From the NCBI GenBank assembly GCA_008931825.1, contig QXVZ01013557.1, forward strand, positions 1 through 28,755: a stretch of 28,755 nt of DNA. Reading direction: 5' to 3'. Origin of the DNA: Phallusia fumigata. Taxonomy: Eukaryota > Chordata > Ascidiacea > Phlebobranchia > Ascidiidae. Below are positions 11,301 to 19,914 of this stretch, in pieces. A model generated the notes under the pieces. That model made no database searches. It had not been told where the DNA came from and saw only the letters and a list, made by a program, of their open reading frames with translations. A program made the position numbers and the translations under genes. Positions within the stretch are counted from its first letter, which is position 1, and the number at the start of each line of letters is the position of its first letter.

Positions 11301-14300
11301 ATTTTTTTAAACTACAGCAATCCTGAAAACACGAGTCAACCAATTTGTTTCCATGAAGCTTGGGCAATTTTGAATACGCACAAGTGGACAGTGACTATTG
11401 GACAAACATGTGATTCCTTGCGAAACAGCACATCAAGTGGTTTGTAATTTAAACAAACTCTTACCCACCTAATTAATTATAACAGACTGCAGAGGTTCGA
11501 CCTTTTATTTTTCAAGATAACCATTTAAATGTAACATACAAAACCATATTATTGAATACGTATCGTCTGATCCTTTTATTTTGCAGGACAGACATTACAG
11601 TTTACTTTGTTTTCCCACAACAACATCACAAAAGGCCAAAAGGAGATTTATAACTATTACGGTGGCATAGGTTCAAGCAAGTTACGAAATATTGATGAGC
11701 CATATGAAAACTTTACAGAATACATGAGATCGTTCCTGGTACCAAGTGAGTGACTAGTTTCAAACGATTAAAAAAGGAGAAAAGTTATTGTTATCGTATA
11801 TTAATCTATCTTATATACTACTTTTCGTTTTAGATATCAACGTTTTTATTGGAGCTCGTTACAAGTACAACACGTCGTTGCATGGTTGGTATTGGGGCGA
11901 CGGATCTCCGGCAAACTTCCCCGTTTCCAACGTCACAACTTGTCAGCAGGGAGCGTTGCATTATGGGANGTCACAACTTGTCAGCAGGGAGCGTTGCATT
12001 ATGGGATCGGGTGGGAGCAGTCAAGCATGAACTGTAGTGGGGATCCGGCTTACTACGCTTGTCAAGTGAAACGTGAGTGATTTGAAAAAATAATATCATA
12101 TTAATTCGGATCAGTGTATTTCCGTCTGCTGTAAAAATGTAAAAGGTAGTTGCGTTAATTTTATTTTTTCTGTTGCATTCATATTTCACGATGTGACTCA
12201 CTCTTTAGTGACAGCTAGTGTGGAGATGTTTCAATGCAACGCCTCAACTGTGGTGGTCAGTTGGACTGGACTTGATACAGTTATCCAGAACAGAAACCTA
12301 AAAGCAAAGGTAGTACTAAATTTAACACCTATTGTCGTCCATCTAAAGTGTCGTAAACGTTATATTTAGGTTGAAATTTATATTTTGGAACTGCACCAAA
12401 CAACTTACGCACCGTATGCAGATCTATCGACAACTATCAGAAACCTCAGTTATGCTACCGATTATAACGTTAAGGTGAATGTTCTAAGATATTCGGTGAA
12501 CTGTTATGGTTTTTAGTCTCAACTTCTGTGGTTTGTTTTAAAATTTCCCAACTCTAACAGCAACCTCAAAAAGGTCAGGACGGTTGTAACTGTAGGCCAA
12601 AAAAGAAAGTGCTATTGAAAACAATTTTACATGACATCAATATTAACAGATCACTGCAATGTTAACCGGCTGTGTAACTTCTAACGCCACAACATTCATA
12701 CCTGTAAAAACTAATGGAAATCCCCCGGCGAGTTGCTATCCCCCAAGTAAGTGAAAGTGGTAACTTCATGTGGTATTTTGTGTTTAACAAAGAGATTTGT
12801 AGTAAACACGACTGCAGAGACATTTCAATGCAACGCCTCAATTGTGGTTGTCAGTTGGACTGGACTTGATCAATTTATCAACAACAACGGTTTTACAGCG
12901 CAGGTACATATTGTGCTGTTTGTGTTTTAAGGTTTTGACAATTAGTCCAATGAAAAAAGGTTTTGCCTTTTAAAACAAGCTAACCTGCTCTTTGCTACCT
13001 AATGTTCACAGGTTGAGATTCACGTCCAGAGTTTCAATCAAACAAAATCCGTTCCGTATTTAGATAATTCAACAACAATCAAAAACCTCCTGCATTCCAC
13101 TTTGTATGAAATTCGGGTGAGCAGCATTCCGTTTTGTTACACAAACGAACCAAGGTTTCTAAACAGACTCTTATGCGCAAAAACGTATAATATTGTGGTC
13201 GATATCAGGGATGTGCAACCTGCGGGCCAAATGCGACCCGCGAATAGAAATTGTGCGGCCCGCGGAGAGGTGCGACTTTAAATGGAGTGCGGCCCGCGAA
13301 ACGATTTTCTTTTTTGGGCATTGCGCACGACGGCGTAACAGTGCCGCCAGGAAAGTAAAGCGAAACGGAATGGTTTTTGTTAAATCAACAAGACAAATCT
13401 AACCTAAACAAAGGTGCGGCCCGCGGGTTAATGCAGGCGACTGTATTTAGCCCTCCAGTTAAAAAGGTTGCACGCCCCCGGTCTATATAATCGCGCACAG
13501 TTCAGAACTCAACATTCTTGACTTGGGAAAAGATGCGCAAAAGTTAGATGCCGCCCCCAACTGCATCAAAGGTTTGGTTTCGCCGAACAGGTTTTGTCTC
13601 TACTTTTATTCTACTCCGTCATCACAAAATTAAAAAAGTAGTAGGGCGTCTGAACGAAACCTAAGCTTAGGTGATACCTCCACCTTGCAGTGTGAACTAT
13701 TTAAACAAGCAAAAACCCCAAAAAACTGGTATTACTCGCGCAATAAAACTGATGTAGAACTGAATTCTTGTTCTTTCCAAAGACACAATACGTACTTGTT
13801 TCGTTTAGATCACAGTTATGATCACCGGTTCAATCACCACAAACATCACATCCGATTTGACAGTAACAACTCCGGGTATTCCCCCTCTAAGCTGTTTTCC
13901 TCAAGGTAAATACAGCAACGTTTCATACCATTGCATCGAAACGAAAGCGTCTGATCCAAACGACCTACTTAGTAAACATTACTTTCTATGAACTTACAAA
14001 ACAAATTACTTGCTGTCGCTGACAAAAAATTGTTTTGTAGCAAATGCAGATACGACAAACTCAGGAATGATTGCTGGCCTGGTGATTGGGATGTTGCTTC
14101 TGGTGCTTGTCATTGTTGGGCTGTTTATGTTTCTGCGCCGAAGAGAGAGGTAGCCTATATTACAATTGACGTTGTTTTGTAAGTGGCCATGAGAAAAAGA
14201 CAAGAACCATAAACTTCAAAAGTTGCTCTGTTAGACATAAGAGGAACAAAAGACGCAGAACGCTGTTATGGATTCGCAATTAAAAATGTAATTTTTCGTG

Positions 14301-14614
14301 GGTAGTAGCCTACGTGTTTTCAAACTTTTCGGAAGTACTGAAATTGGTTTGCGATGAAATAAGGGATTGGTAAAAAGTAATTTTATGGTTTTAGTAGAGC
14401 AAAGCAGAGCAAACCACCTCAAGAGAAAGCGACACACGCACAAACTCCACATCAAACACCAGAAGGTTGGCAAAACGTTTTCAGTGCACACAAGACAAAA
14501 AGTTTACGAAATAGTGTTTTTACAGGACCTTCCGCCACCAAAAACGCAGATGAACATGAATACGAAAACCTGGAACAAAAAAATCCAGAATCCCCCTACG
14601 ATATGATTAAATAG
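5234..14614 (+). CDS. receptor gene A: triple CTLD-FN3 ectodomain, TM, ITAM-like tail
   Basis: I model one 30-exon gene. It starts with a signal-peptide exon (5234-5309), followed by three 8-exon modules (5617-7784, 8041-10403, 10499-12746), three exons for a second FN3 (12803-13905), a TM exon (14041-14149) and two tail exons (14395-14465, 14526-14614). Every module begins and ends in phase 1, no signal peptide or TM exon lies between modules, and the exon lengths (omitting the 38-nt N artefact) sum to 3927 nt, an exact multiple of three, for about 1308 aa. It is a predicted type I surface receptor with many N-x-S/T sites. CTLDs bind sugars or proteins; the ligand here is unknown. The tail has an ITAM-like motif (Tyr about 1292 and 1304). 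Alternative: modules 2 and 3 belong to separate genes whose first exons were missed, which the phase data disfavour. Confidence 0.8.
5617..7784 (+). CDS. gene A module 1: split CTLD with insert + FN3
   Basis: Exons are 5617-5793, 6001-6139, 6219-6340, 6731-6889, 6961-7162, 7271-7370, 7500-7604 and 7688-7784. The first encodes the CTLD N half (DANTAKKKCFMLGGNLA); the next three encode the conserved insert (VYVFHDP.., FCDAW..HKWGVTI, GNFTEY); the fifth encodes the CTLD C half (WNDGSW.., TTCQQG.., YYACQ). The last three make one FN3 (VVVNWTGLDQ ... TYGNPPSSC). This copy is the most divergent: the CTLD C half reads RRNRWSNYFYWNDGSWAWN where the others read RYNTSLHGWYWSDGSPAN. FN3 exon 7271-7370 is one base shorter than its paralogues. 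Frame is kept only if exon 5 ends at 7162 (donor GTAGTT) instead of the homologous 7158. Confidence 0.8.
6581..6623. repeat. short tandem direct repeat in an intron
   Basis: The 20-mer ATTGAATGTATTGTTAAAAA occurs at 6581-6600 and again at 6604-6623. It is a local duplication in the intron before exon 6731 with no evident function. Confidence 0.75.
7801..7892 (+). pseudogene. relic of a second FN3 exon after module 1
   Basis: After an intact-looking TTTGTAG acceptor, bases 7807-7892 resemble the first exon of the second FN3 in gene A (12803), D (18916) and E (25809): ACATTTGCATGCAACGCC, then a degraded SWTGLDQFINN region reading SWTVRE followed by TAG. The stop codon and the missing partner exons show it is dead. 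It implies the module-1 ancestor once had two FN3 domains, like D and E, so the triple array grew by duplication of a complete ectodomain. Confidence 0.65.
8041..10403 (+). CDS. gene A module 2: split CTLD with insert + FN3
   Basis: Exons are 8041-8205, 8336-8471, 8555-8676, 9038-9196, 9277-9471, 9584-9684, 9777-9881 and 10307-10403, all in matching phases. The CTLD N half is DANTAQEKCSLLGGNLAMTD; the exon is 12 nt shorter than in modules 1 and 3, losing codons just before the end. The insert carries YSPAETDFWKSTKQLGHLWY, FCDGWVDRNKHKWGVTVG and SYGNFTEYMGSFLVP. The CTLD C half has GWYWSDGSPANF, TTCQQGALHYG and SAYYACQVK. The FN3 reads VETFQCNVSTVVVSWTGLD, then VELNQTTYAPYADLSTTIGN, then TYGNPPSSCYFP. 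No lesion is seen. The intron before the last exon (9882-10306) is 425 nt and holds nothing I recognise. Confidence 0.85.
10499..12746 (+). CDS. gene A module 3: split CTLD with insert + FN3
   Basis: Exons are 10499-10675, 11086-11221, 11318-11439, 11587-11745, 11834-12072, 12209-12309, 12370-12474 and 12650-12746. The layout is as in module 2. Differences: the insert exon 4 starts G-Q-T where the others have G-W, the FCDAW segment reads CFHEAW, and the CTLD C half has two extra codons (RYKYNTS). Exon 11834-12072 contains the N at 11969 and a duplicated 37 bases. Without those 38 nt it is 201 nt and fully in frame, with TTCQQG, WEQSSMNCSG and YYACQVK intact. The long intron 10676-11085 (410 nt) is AT-rich with no recognised element. 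Confidence 0.85.
11932..12006. repeat. 37-nt exact duplication around a single N (assembly join)
   Basis: GTCACAACTTGTCAGCAGGG and the following bases (11932-11968) are repeated exactly at 11970-12006 across an N at 11969. The repeat lies in the middle of the CTLD exon of module 3 and adds 38 nt, which would destroy the frame. No paralogue has it. As at 3307, the pattern fits two contig ends that overlap but were not merged. Confidence 0.88.
12803..13905 (+). CDS. gene A second FN3 domain (membrane-proximal)
   Basis: Exons are 12803-12903, 13012-13116 and 13809-13905, entering and leaving in phase 1. They read AETFQCNASIVVVSWTGLDQ, then VEIHVQSFNQTKSVPYLDNS, then ITVMITGSITTNITSDLTVT followed by TPGIPPLSCFPQ. 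Strand pattern, the conserved Trp, the L-x-Y-x-I core and the terminal T-x-G-x-P-P support an FN3 fold of about 100 aa. It corresponds to the second FN3 of genes D and E. The last intron (13117-13808) is long because it holds a hAT-like MITE. Confidence 0.8.
13198..13488. mobile_element. hAT-like non-autonomous element (MITE) in a gene A intron
   Basis: The element spans 13206-13480. Its left end CAGGGATGTGCAACCT (13206-13221) and the reverse complement of its right end (13465-13480) match at 13 of 16 positions. Flanking 8-mers GTCGATAT (13198-13205) and GTCTATAT (13481-13488) match at 7 of 8, which fits the 8-bp target duplication of hAT transposons. The interior is GC-rich compared with its surroundings and repeats GCGGCCCGCG several times. 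There is no transposase. It sits inside the intron between the last two exons of the second FN3. Confidence 0.8.
14041..14149 (+). CDS. gene A transmembrane exon
   Basis: This exon enters in phase 1 and leaves in phase 2. It encodes ADTTNSG, then a hydrophobic helix of about 24 residues (MIAGLVIGMLLLVLVIVGLF..), then the basic stop-transfer run RRRER. It is homologous to the TM exons of D (19915-20080) and E (26716-26905), but lacks their Thr/Ser/Pro-rich stalk and so is 57-81 nt shorter. The helix has no charged residue, so pairing with an adaptor through a buried charge is not suggested. Confidence 0.9.
14395..14614 (+). CDS. gene A cytoplasmic tail with ITAM-like motif
   Basis: Exons are 14395-14465 and 14526-14614. 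The first is basic and Pro/Gln-rich (AKQSKPPQEKATHAQTPHQT) and has the same length (71 nt) and phases as its paralogues, although the sequence differs. The last encodes DEHEYENLEQKNPESPYDMI followed by K and a stop at 14612-14614. YENL-x8-YDMI fits the ITAM consensus YxxL/I-x(6-12)-YxxL/I with acidic residues before the first Tyr. Tyr codons are at 14561 and 14597. The first Tyr is also a YxN site, the Grb2 SH2 consensus. Homologous spacing in D and E despite changed residues suggests selection on the motif. Confidence 0.85.
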
Positions 14615-14817
14615 TTAAAATCTTGAAACTGTAATATTATTTTCGTCATTTAACAATCTTTGTAAACTTTTAGCATAGTAACTGATTTTCGAGTCAAATT
14701 CTGAAATCTTTTAGGCATACGATTGTGCTTGTCTTGTACGTAATCTTTTTAGCGTTGTACAGACCTACAGTGCTCGTTTTTGTAGTTTGCAGTTAATCTC
14801 TGATTGTTTGATCAAAG

Positions 14818-14823
14818 AATAAA
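14818..14823 (+). terminator. candidate polyadenylation signal of gene A
   Basis: AATAAA lies about 200 bases after the gene A stop codon, within an AT-rich 3' UTR, and is the first such hexamer after the stop. Confidence 0.5.
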
Positions 14824-14829
14824 AAATAC

Positions 14830-16082
14830 CAAATGATGTTTGCTAAGGGCTACATTCAAAACGCGTAAAATGTTGTTAAAGATTGCATTTTAGGAAGTCT
14901 GCAAAAATCAATACGTCCTAATTTTTATGATACCATTGGAAAAAATCTCTGCGATTCAAAACTTTCAGGTCAGCACAAAAGAAAACGATTTTGCTTTGTT
15001 GCAGAACTCGTGTGCAGTTGATATTGGAAAGTGCTGCAGCACATTTTGGGAATTATAATTTTCGGTTTATTTGTCCTGTATATTGTGTATATTTATGATT
15101 TTGTCTTTGTGATCTTAATTGCCGTATCTGTATCCGTAAGTAAAAAAAAATGGTTGTTTGTTAGCGTTTGCCCATTAGCAGAAGAATATGTAGAGTTAAA
15201 CTAAACCAACAAGCCAATTTCGATTTGAAATTTGTTATTTACAAATTCATTTGTTAAATACTGCGAACTATAGACTGTTATACTGTGCACCACAAAAGTT
15301 AAATGTAGGCTATGTAGTTTTGAACTTTTGATTTTTCACATATGTTTTGTTTGAACAAAGTCAAAATTAATAATGGTTAAAAGCGACTGACACCTTTCAG
15401 GGCAGACACATCGGTAGCCTTTGTCCGCTTGTTCCCTTCATCTGGTGCAAGTGAATAATCTTGATCAAAGGCTTTAAAAACAGTTACACAGAAATGTATT
15501 ACTCAGACGCAAAACAACAGTACTTTGTTATTCATGATCGTCTCGCACACATATGCACAACGTTCGTAGATTGAACTGCATAAGGCCTTCGTATGAATCA
15601 GATTTTAGAAGTGAAAGCAGTTGTTAACACACACAACTGTCTTACCAAGCCAAACGTTTTGCAAACAGCTAAAGCGCACTTATCTACAGCTGGCTTTGCA
15701 AGATGAAAGCGAGTATGAAGATGCTTCTAGATTTTCCAAGTTTACTAAAACTTTGCAAGAGCAGTCACAAGACTTTGTACTCAGCGAATGTAAGGGTTAT
15801 CATTCAACACTTGAAAAAATACGTAGGTTGAAAATTAACCAATGTAGCAGAGTGCAACCAAAAATTTCTTTAACCTAACTCCTAATTGGTTTTCCCAACC
15901 AGTTTTTCATGATTTTCAATAGTCGTAACGAGTCATCGCTAACATAATTTGATTTTTCTCAACACATCTGAAAAGTTCTTTACGTGTGTTAAACAGAAAA
16001 TTTGGTTTGTTACTGAGAAAATAATAGTAGTATTTGAAAACATAAATAAACTGTTTAATCTGTACCAAAAATCTGCGCAGTA
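14830..16082. other. intergenic region between genes A and D
   Basis: I find no convincing coding exon. Bases from about 15420 to 15880 are alignable by eye with 22550-22925 upstream of gene E (for example ATCATGATCGTCTCG-like strings at about 15530 and 22617). They probably form the duplicated 5' flank or promoter. An open frame at 15621-15878 has no recognisable domain and no counterpart upstream of E, so I do not call it a gene. Confidence 0.5.
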
Positions 16083-17689
16083 ATGACCCGTGGTTTCTTC
16101 AGCAACATTTGGGTTTTTCTGATGATTCTATACTCGAATGGACAAACTAATAGTAAGTATCAATATAATACTGTGTAAACTCAACCTTCAACCAGTTTCG
16201 CGTTTATTTTTTATGCTTAGCAGGTGAAACAGGCCATCAAATTATTATAAAACATAACGTTTGTCTAAATGCTTATCCAATGATTTTTGATTAAGACTGA
16301 GTCTATTATATTGTAGCCTAAATCAAATACGTAACGTTAAGCGTTAATTAAGAAAAACAATTATTGGTGTATTGCCCAAAATTCCAACACCGGGGTGTGT
16401 AAAACAGATAAGCAAGTAATATTTTAGGTTGCAATAAGACTTTGAAAACGACATGATGTTGATATTATCTGACGATCTTGTGGATGCAAACACTGTACAG
16501 GAGAAATGTTCCTTGCTAGGTGGAAATCTTGCCATGACTGATGACCCACAGATCAACACAACTCTGACTCAACTCATGGCAGAGAAATTCACAACAGATT
16601 TTAGTTGATATGCTCGGTTATACTATATGGAATTTTAGAGCTTATTATTTGAAACACAGGCCATGCTACTTGCAAACACATAGAAGTAAAATATAAAACG
16701 ATTTAGCTTATGCAACGTTTTTTCAAATCTATGTTTGTAAAAAAGTTTTAATTTTTCCTTGGAGTGACTAAGGAATTTTCATGAAAAAAAATGGATTCTT
16801 GTAAAAAAGATTGTTGTGTATTGTTTCAGATTTGAAGCGAGTTTATGTTTTTTACGACCCCAACATATATGAACGGTACAAATACTCATACAGTCCGGCT
16901 GAAACAGATGTCTGGAAGAGTACAAAACAACTCGGACATCTGTGGTATTTCGACTTGTATAAGAGGTAAAATCCTTCAAAACCAGCCATTTTGTTACCGC
17001 CGTCGTAAACTAAACAAACTTGTTTTTGTCTAACCTCTTTTACCAACTGCAGCAATCCTGAAAACACGAGTCAACCAATTTTCTTCTGCGATGCTTGGAA
17101 GGCTGCAAACAAGCACAAGTGGCGTGTGACTATTGGAACAAATTGTCAAATCCTCGAAAACGGAAGACCAAATGGTTTGCAGTTGGCTTTACACTAAATT
17201 TAAACAACCTAAGTTTAATGTATAACAAAAAGAGGTTGAAGCAAAAACGTTTGCTTTTGCGAAGAACAATTTTACTAAATTTTAGCAGAATTAATTGCCA
17301 ACTTCAAAATTTAAAAATCTTCAATTAACAGTAAAGCTATGTATGGTTCAGCTTATATTTTGTAAACAAACAACATAGGATATTTCTCAACCTAAATAAT
17401 TATTTGCAGGATGGACATTACAGTTATCCCTCTTTTCCCACAACAACACCACAAATGGCCAAAAGGAAATATATCATTATATTGGTGGCATAGGTTCAGG
17501 CAAATTACGAAGTGTTAATGAATCATATGGGACTTTTACAAGATATTATGGATCATTTCTGGCACCAAGTGAGTGTTTGGTTTTAAGCATCACAAAAGAG
17601 GCTTAAACTATCGCACGTAAAATTAAATAATACCTTTTTTTAATCCTGCGGCAGGCAGCGATGTCTAGGATTCGGCTTTCGGCACGCTT

Positions 17690-17930
17690 ATCGCTAAGCG
17701 TCCGTAGCTCAGTTGGTAGAGCGCCAGCACCGGTTAGGCTCCTGTCGTGGGTTCGAATCTCACTGCAAGCTAGATAATTCTCGCCACGCCTTGCTGAATC
17801 GAAATTCTTGGAAGGCCGACTATGATAGGGTTAAGCCTCTTCTAGGCCTGGCCCACTATGATTCATATAAGAGTGTGCCGTTATCGTTGGCCTGCATGAA
17901 AACTTCAGGGCAAATCCCAGTACCAAATAT
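17690..17930 (+). mobile_element. tRNA-derived SINE-like insertion in a gene D intron
   Basis: The intron 17569-17970 is about 400 nt, against about 70-90 nt at the same place in modules 1 and 3 of gene A and in gene E, so roughly 300 nt were inserted. It contains an RNA polymerase III A box (TAGCTCAGTTGG, 17705-17716) and a B box (GGTTCGAATC, 17750-17759) at tRNA-like spacing. The acceptor stem (GCGTCCG against TGCAAGC) pairs at only about four of seven positions and the anticodon stem is poor, so this is a SINE head more than a working tRNA. The exact ends and the tail are unclear. Confidence 0.6.
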
Positions 17931-19416
17931 GCACAAAAATAAACTTCACATTTGAATATTTATTTCCAAGATATTAATGTTTTTGTTGGAGCTCGTTACA
18001 ACACCTCGTTGAATGGTTGGTATTGGAGCCGCGGATCTCCGGCAAACTTCCCCGTTTCCAACGTCACAACGGGGGGGCAGGGAGCGTTGCATTATGGGAT
18101 CGGGTGGGAGCATTCAAGCATGAAATGTAGTAGGGAACCGGCTTACTACGCTTGCCAATTAAAACGTTAGATATAACAAAACAAAAATCTTTTTAAACGA
18201 AATTATATATAAAGCCCCATGCAATGTTCCTGTACGCCTTCGGGTTGCAAATCTAAACTCCTATTTTATTCATTTAATTTTTTTGCCTCATTTAAATCAT
18301 ACTTTTCCGTCCACATTTAAATGTCCCGTGTCTCGTTTTGTAGTCAAAGCTACTGTGGAGAAATTCATATGCAACGCCCCAACCGTTGTGGTTAGTTGGA
18401 CTGGACTTGATCAAATTGTCAACAACATATCTTCAGATGCAAAGGTAATTTTGTGCTATACCAAAGGGCTTTTTAACATATTAGAAATGTTTTTTTTTAT
18501 TTGTTTGTATCCGCGTGTAGGTTGAAATTAATGTTTTGGAACCAAACCAACGCACCGTATGAAGATCTATCCACAACTATTGGAAACCTAAGTTTTGCAA
18601 CCGATTATACCTTTATGGTAAATATTCTATAATCAGCGGTGAATCAGAGTTCGTAGGTTTGTTTTTGTGTACAATGAATTGATATGAAGTAAAACATTGT
18701 GAAACGATTTTTGAACTGGATTAACGAACTTACAGAACATAAATGTGTATAGATCACTGCAATGCTTTCCGGCTGCCCAAATTCTAACGCCATGACAATT
18801 ATACCAGTAACAACTTATGAAAACCACCCATCGAGTTGCTATCCCCCAGGTAAGTATAATCATGATACACCATTATGATCTTTTGCATCATGAAATTCGA
18901 CAAATAAATTTGCAGTAAACACAACTGCAAAGACATTTCCATGCAACGCTTCACTTGTGGTTGTCAGCTGGACTGGACTTGATCAATTTATTAACAAAAA
19001 ATTTCTAATAGCGCAGGTACCAAATTACGTTGGTAAGTTTGTTCTATTGTTATTATCTGGGACATCAAATACATTCAGGTTAAGATTTACAACCAGAGTT
19101 GGAATCGAACAATCTTGGTTCCGTATGCTGACAAATCAAAAGTAATAAACAATCTTCAAAGTTCCACTTTGTATGATGTACAGGTGAGCAAAACTTTGCA
19201 ATTTAGACAGAAAAACACATTTACAACGATTACTCCAAATTTTGCAGATGAGGTTTTTACACGCAAAAAACAGCTCATATAATAGCTTATAAACAGCAGT
19301 GTTAGCCTGGCTTTTTGATCTCAGTATTGTTAGATAATTTTTGTCTTTAATCTGACATAGCTTCATTTCACGCGGTAAACGCAAAGTCTTAAAAGTAGCT
19401 GTAAAACGCCCAAACA

Positions 19417-19516
19417 AAATTTAGGTTCATAATAGGAAGATACAAGCCAGTACTTGTGTGGGAAACATATTCTACGTTTCGACAAACGCTGCCGTCATCA
19501 TCAGGAAATTTAGGTT
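19417..19516. mobile_element. short fragment of the TIR element in a gene D intron, with 11-bp direct repeats
   Basis: Bases 19428-19505 match the left 75 or so bases of the element found at 20671 and 27423 (AATAGGAAGATACAAGCCAG, later GTTTCGACAAACGCTG and TCATCATCAGG). They are bounded by AAATTTAGGTT at 19417-19427 and at 19506-19516, an apparent 11-bp target duplication. The right-hand part of the full element is absent, so this unit may have moved by itself. Confidence 0.65.
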
Positions 19517-19914
19517 GATTTAAAAACTTTAACCAGCAAAATCTAAAAATATTAGTGAAAGATACTCCCTTTCTTGTATTGTTTTGTACAATCAACACGT
19601 AGTGTTTTTACATTGCAGGTCATAGTTTTTATTACTGGTTCAATTAACACAAACATCACTTCCAATTTGGTAGTAACAACTCCGGGTAATCCCCCTTCAA
19701 GCTGTTTTTCTGAAGGTAAGCCACAGTCATTGTTATTAGGAAATGGTATATACGCTTCACGAGGTTGCACATCTTGACATCATTGCTTGCCGTGGACATA
19801 GTAATTAGCAACAGTACCCACTCATTAACAGGTATTAGGGTACTGGCGGCACTAACTGCTTCTGTAGCATAAATAAATGTATTAAGCAAAAAACAAACAT
19901 TACGTTGAATTCAG

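Noticed and set aside
8041-12746. Modules 2 and 3 as separate genes
   Set aside because: No signal-peptide, TM or tail exons lie between the modules, and exon phases join directly.
15621-15878. 85-codon open frame upstream of gene D
   Set aside because: It has no domain and no matching open frame upstream of gene E; the nucleotide similarity there is better explained as promoter or flank.
17698-17770. Functional tRNA gene
   Set aside because: A and B boxes are good, but the acceptor stem pairs at only about four of seven positions and no proper anticodon stem forms; it lies in an oversized intron, which favours a SINE head.
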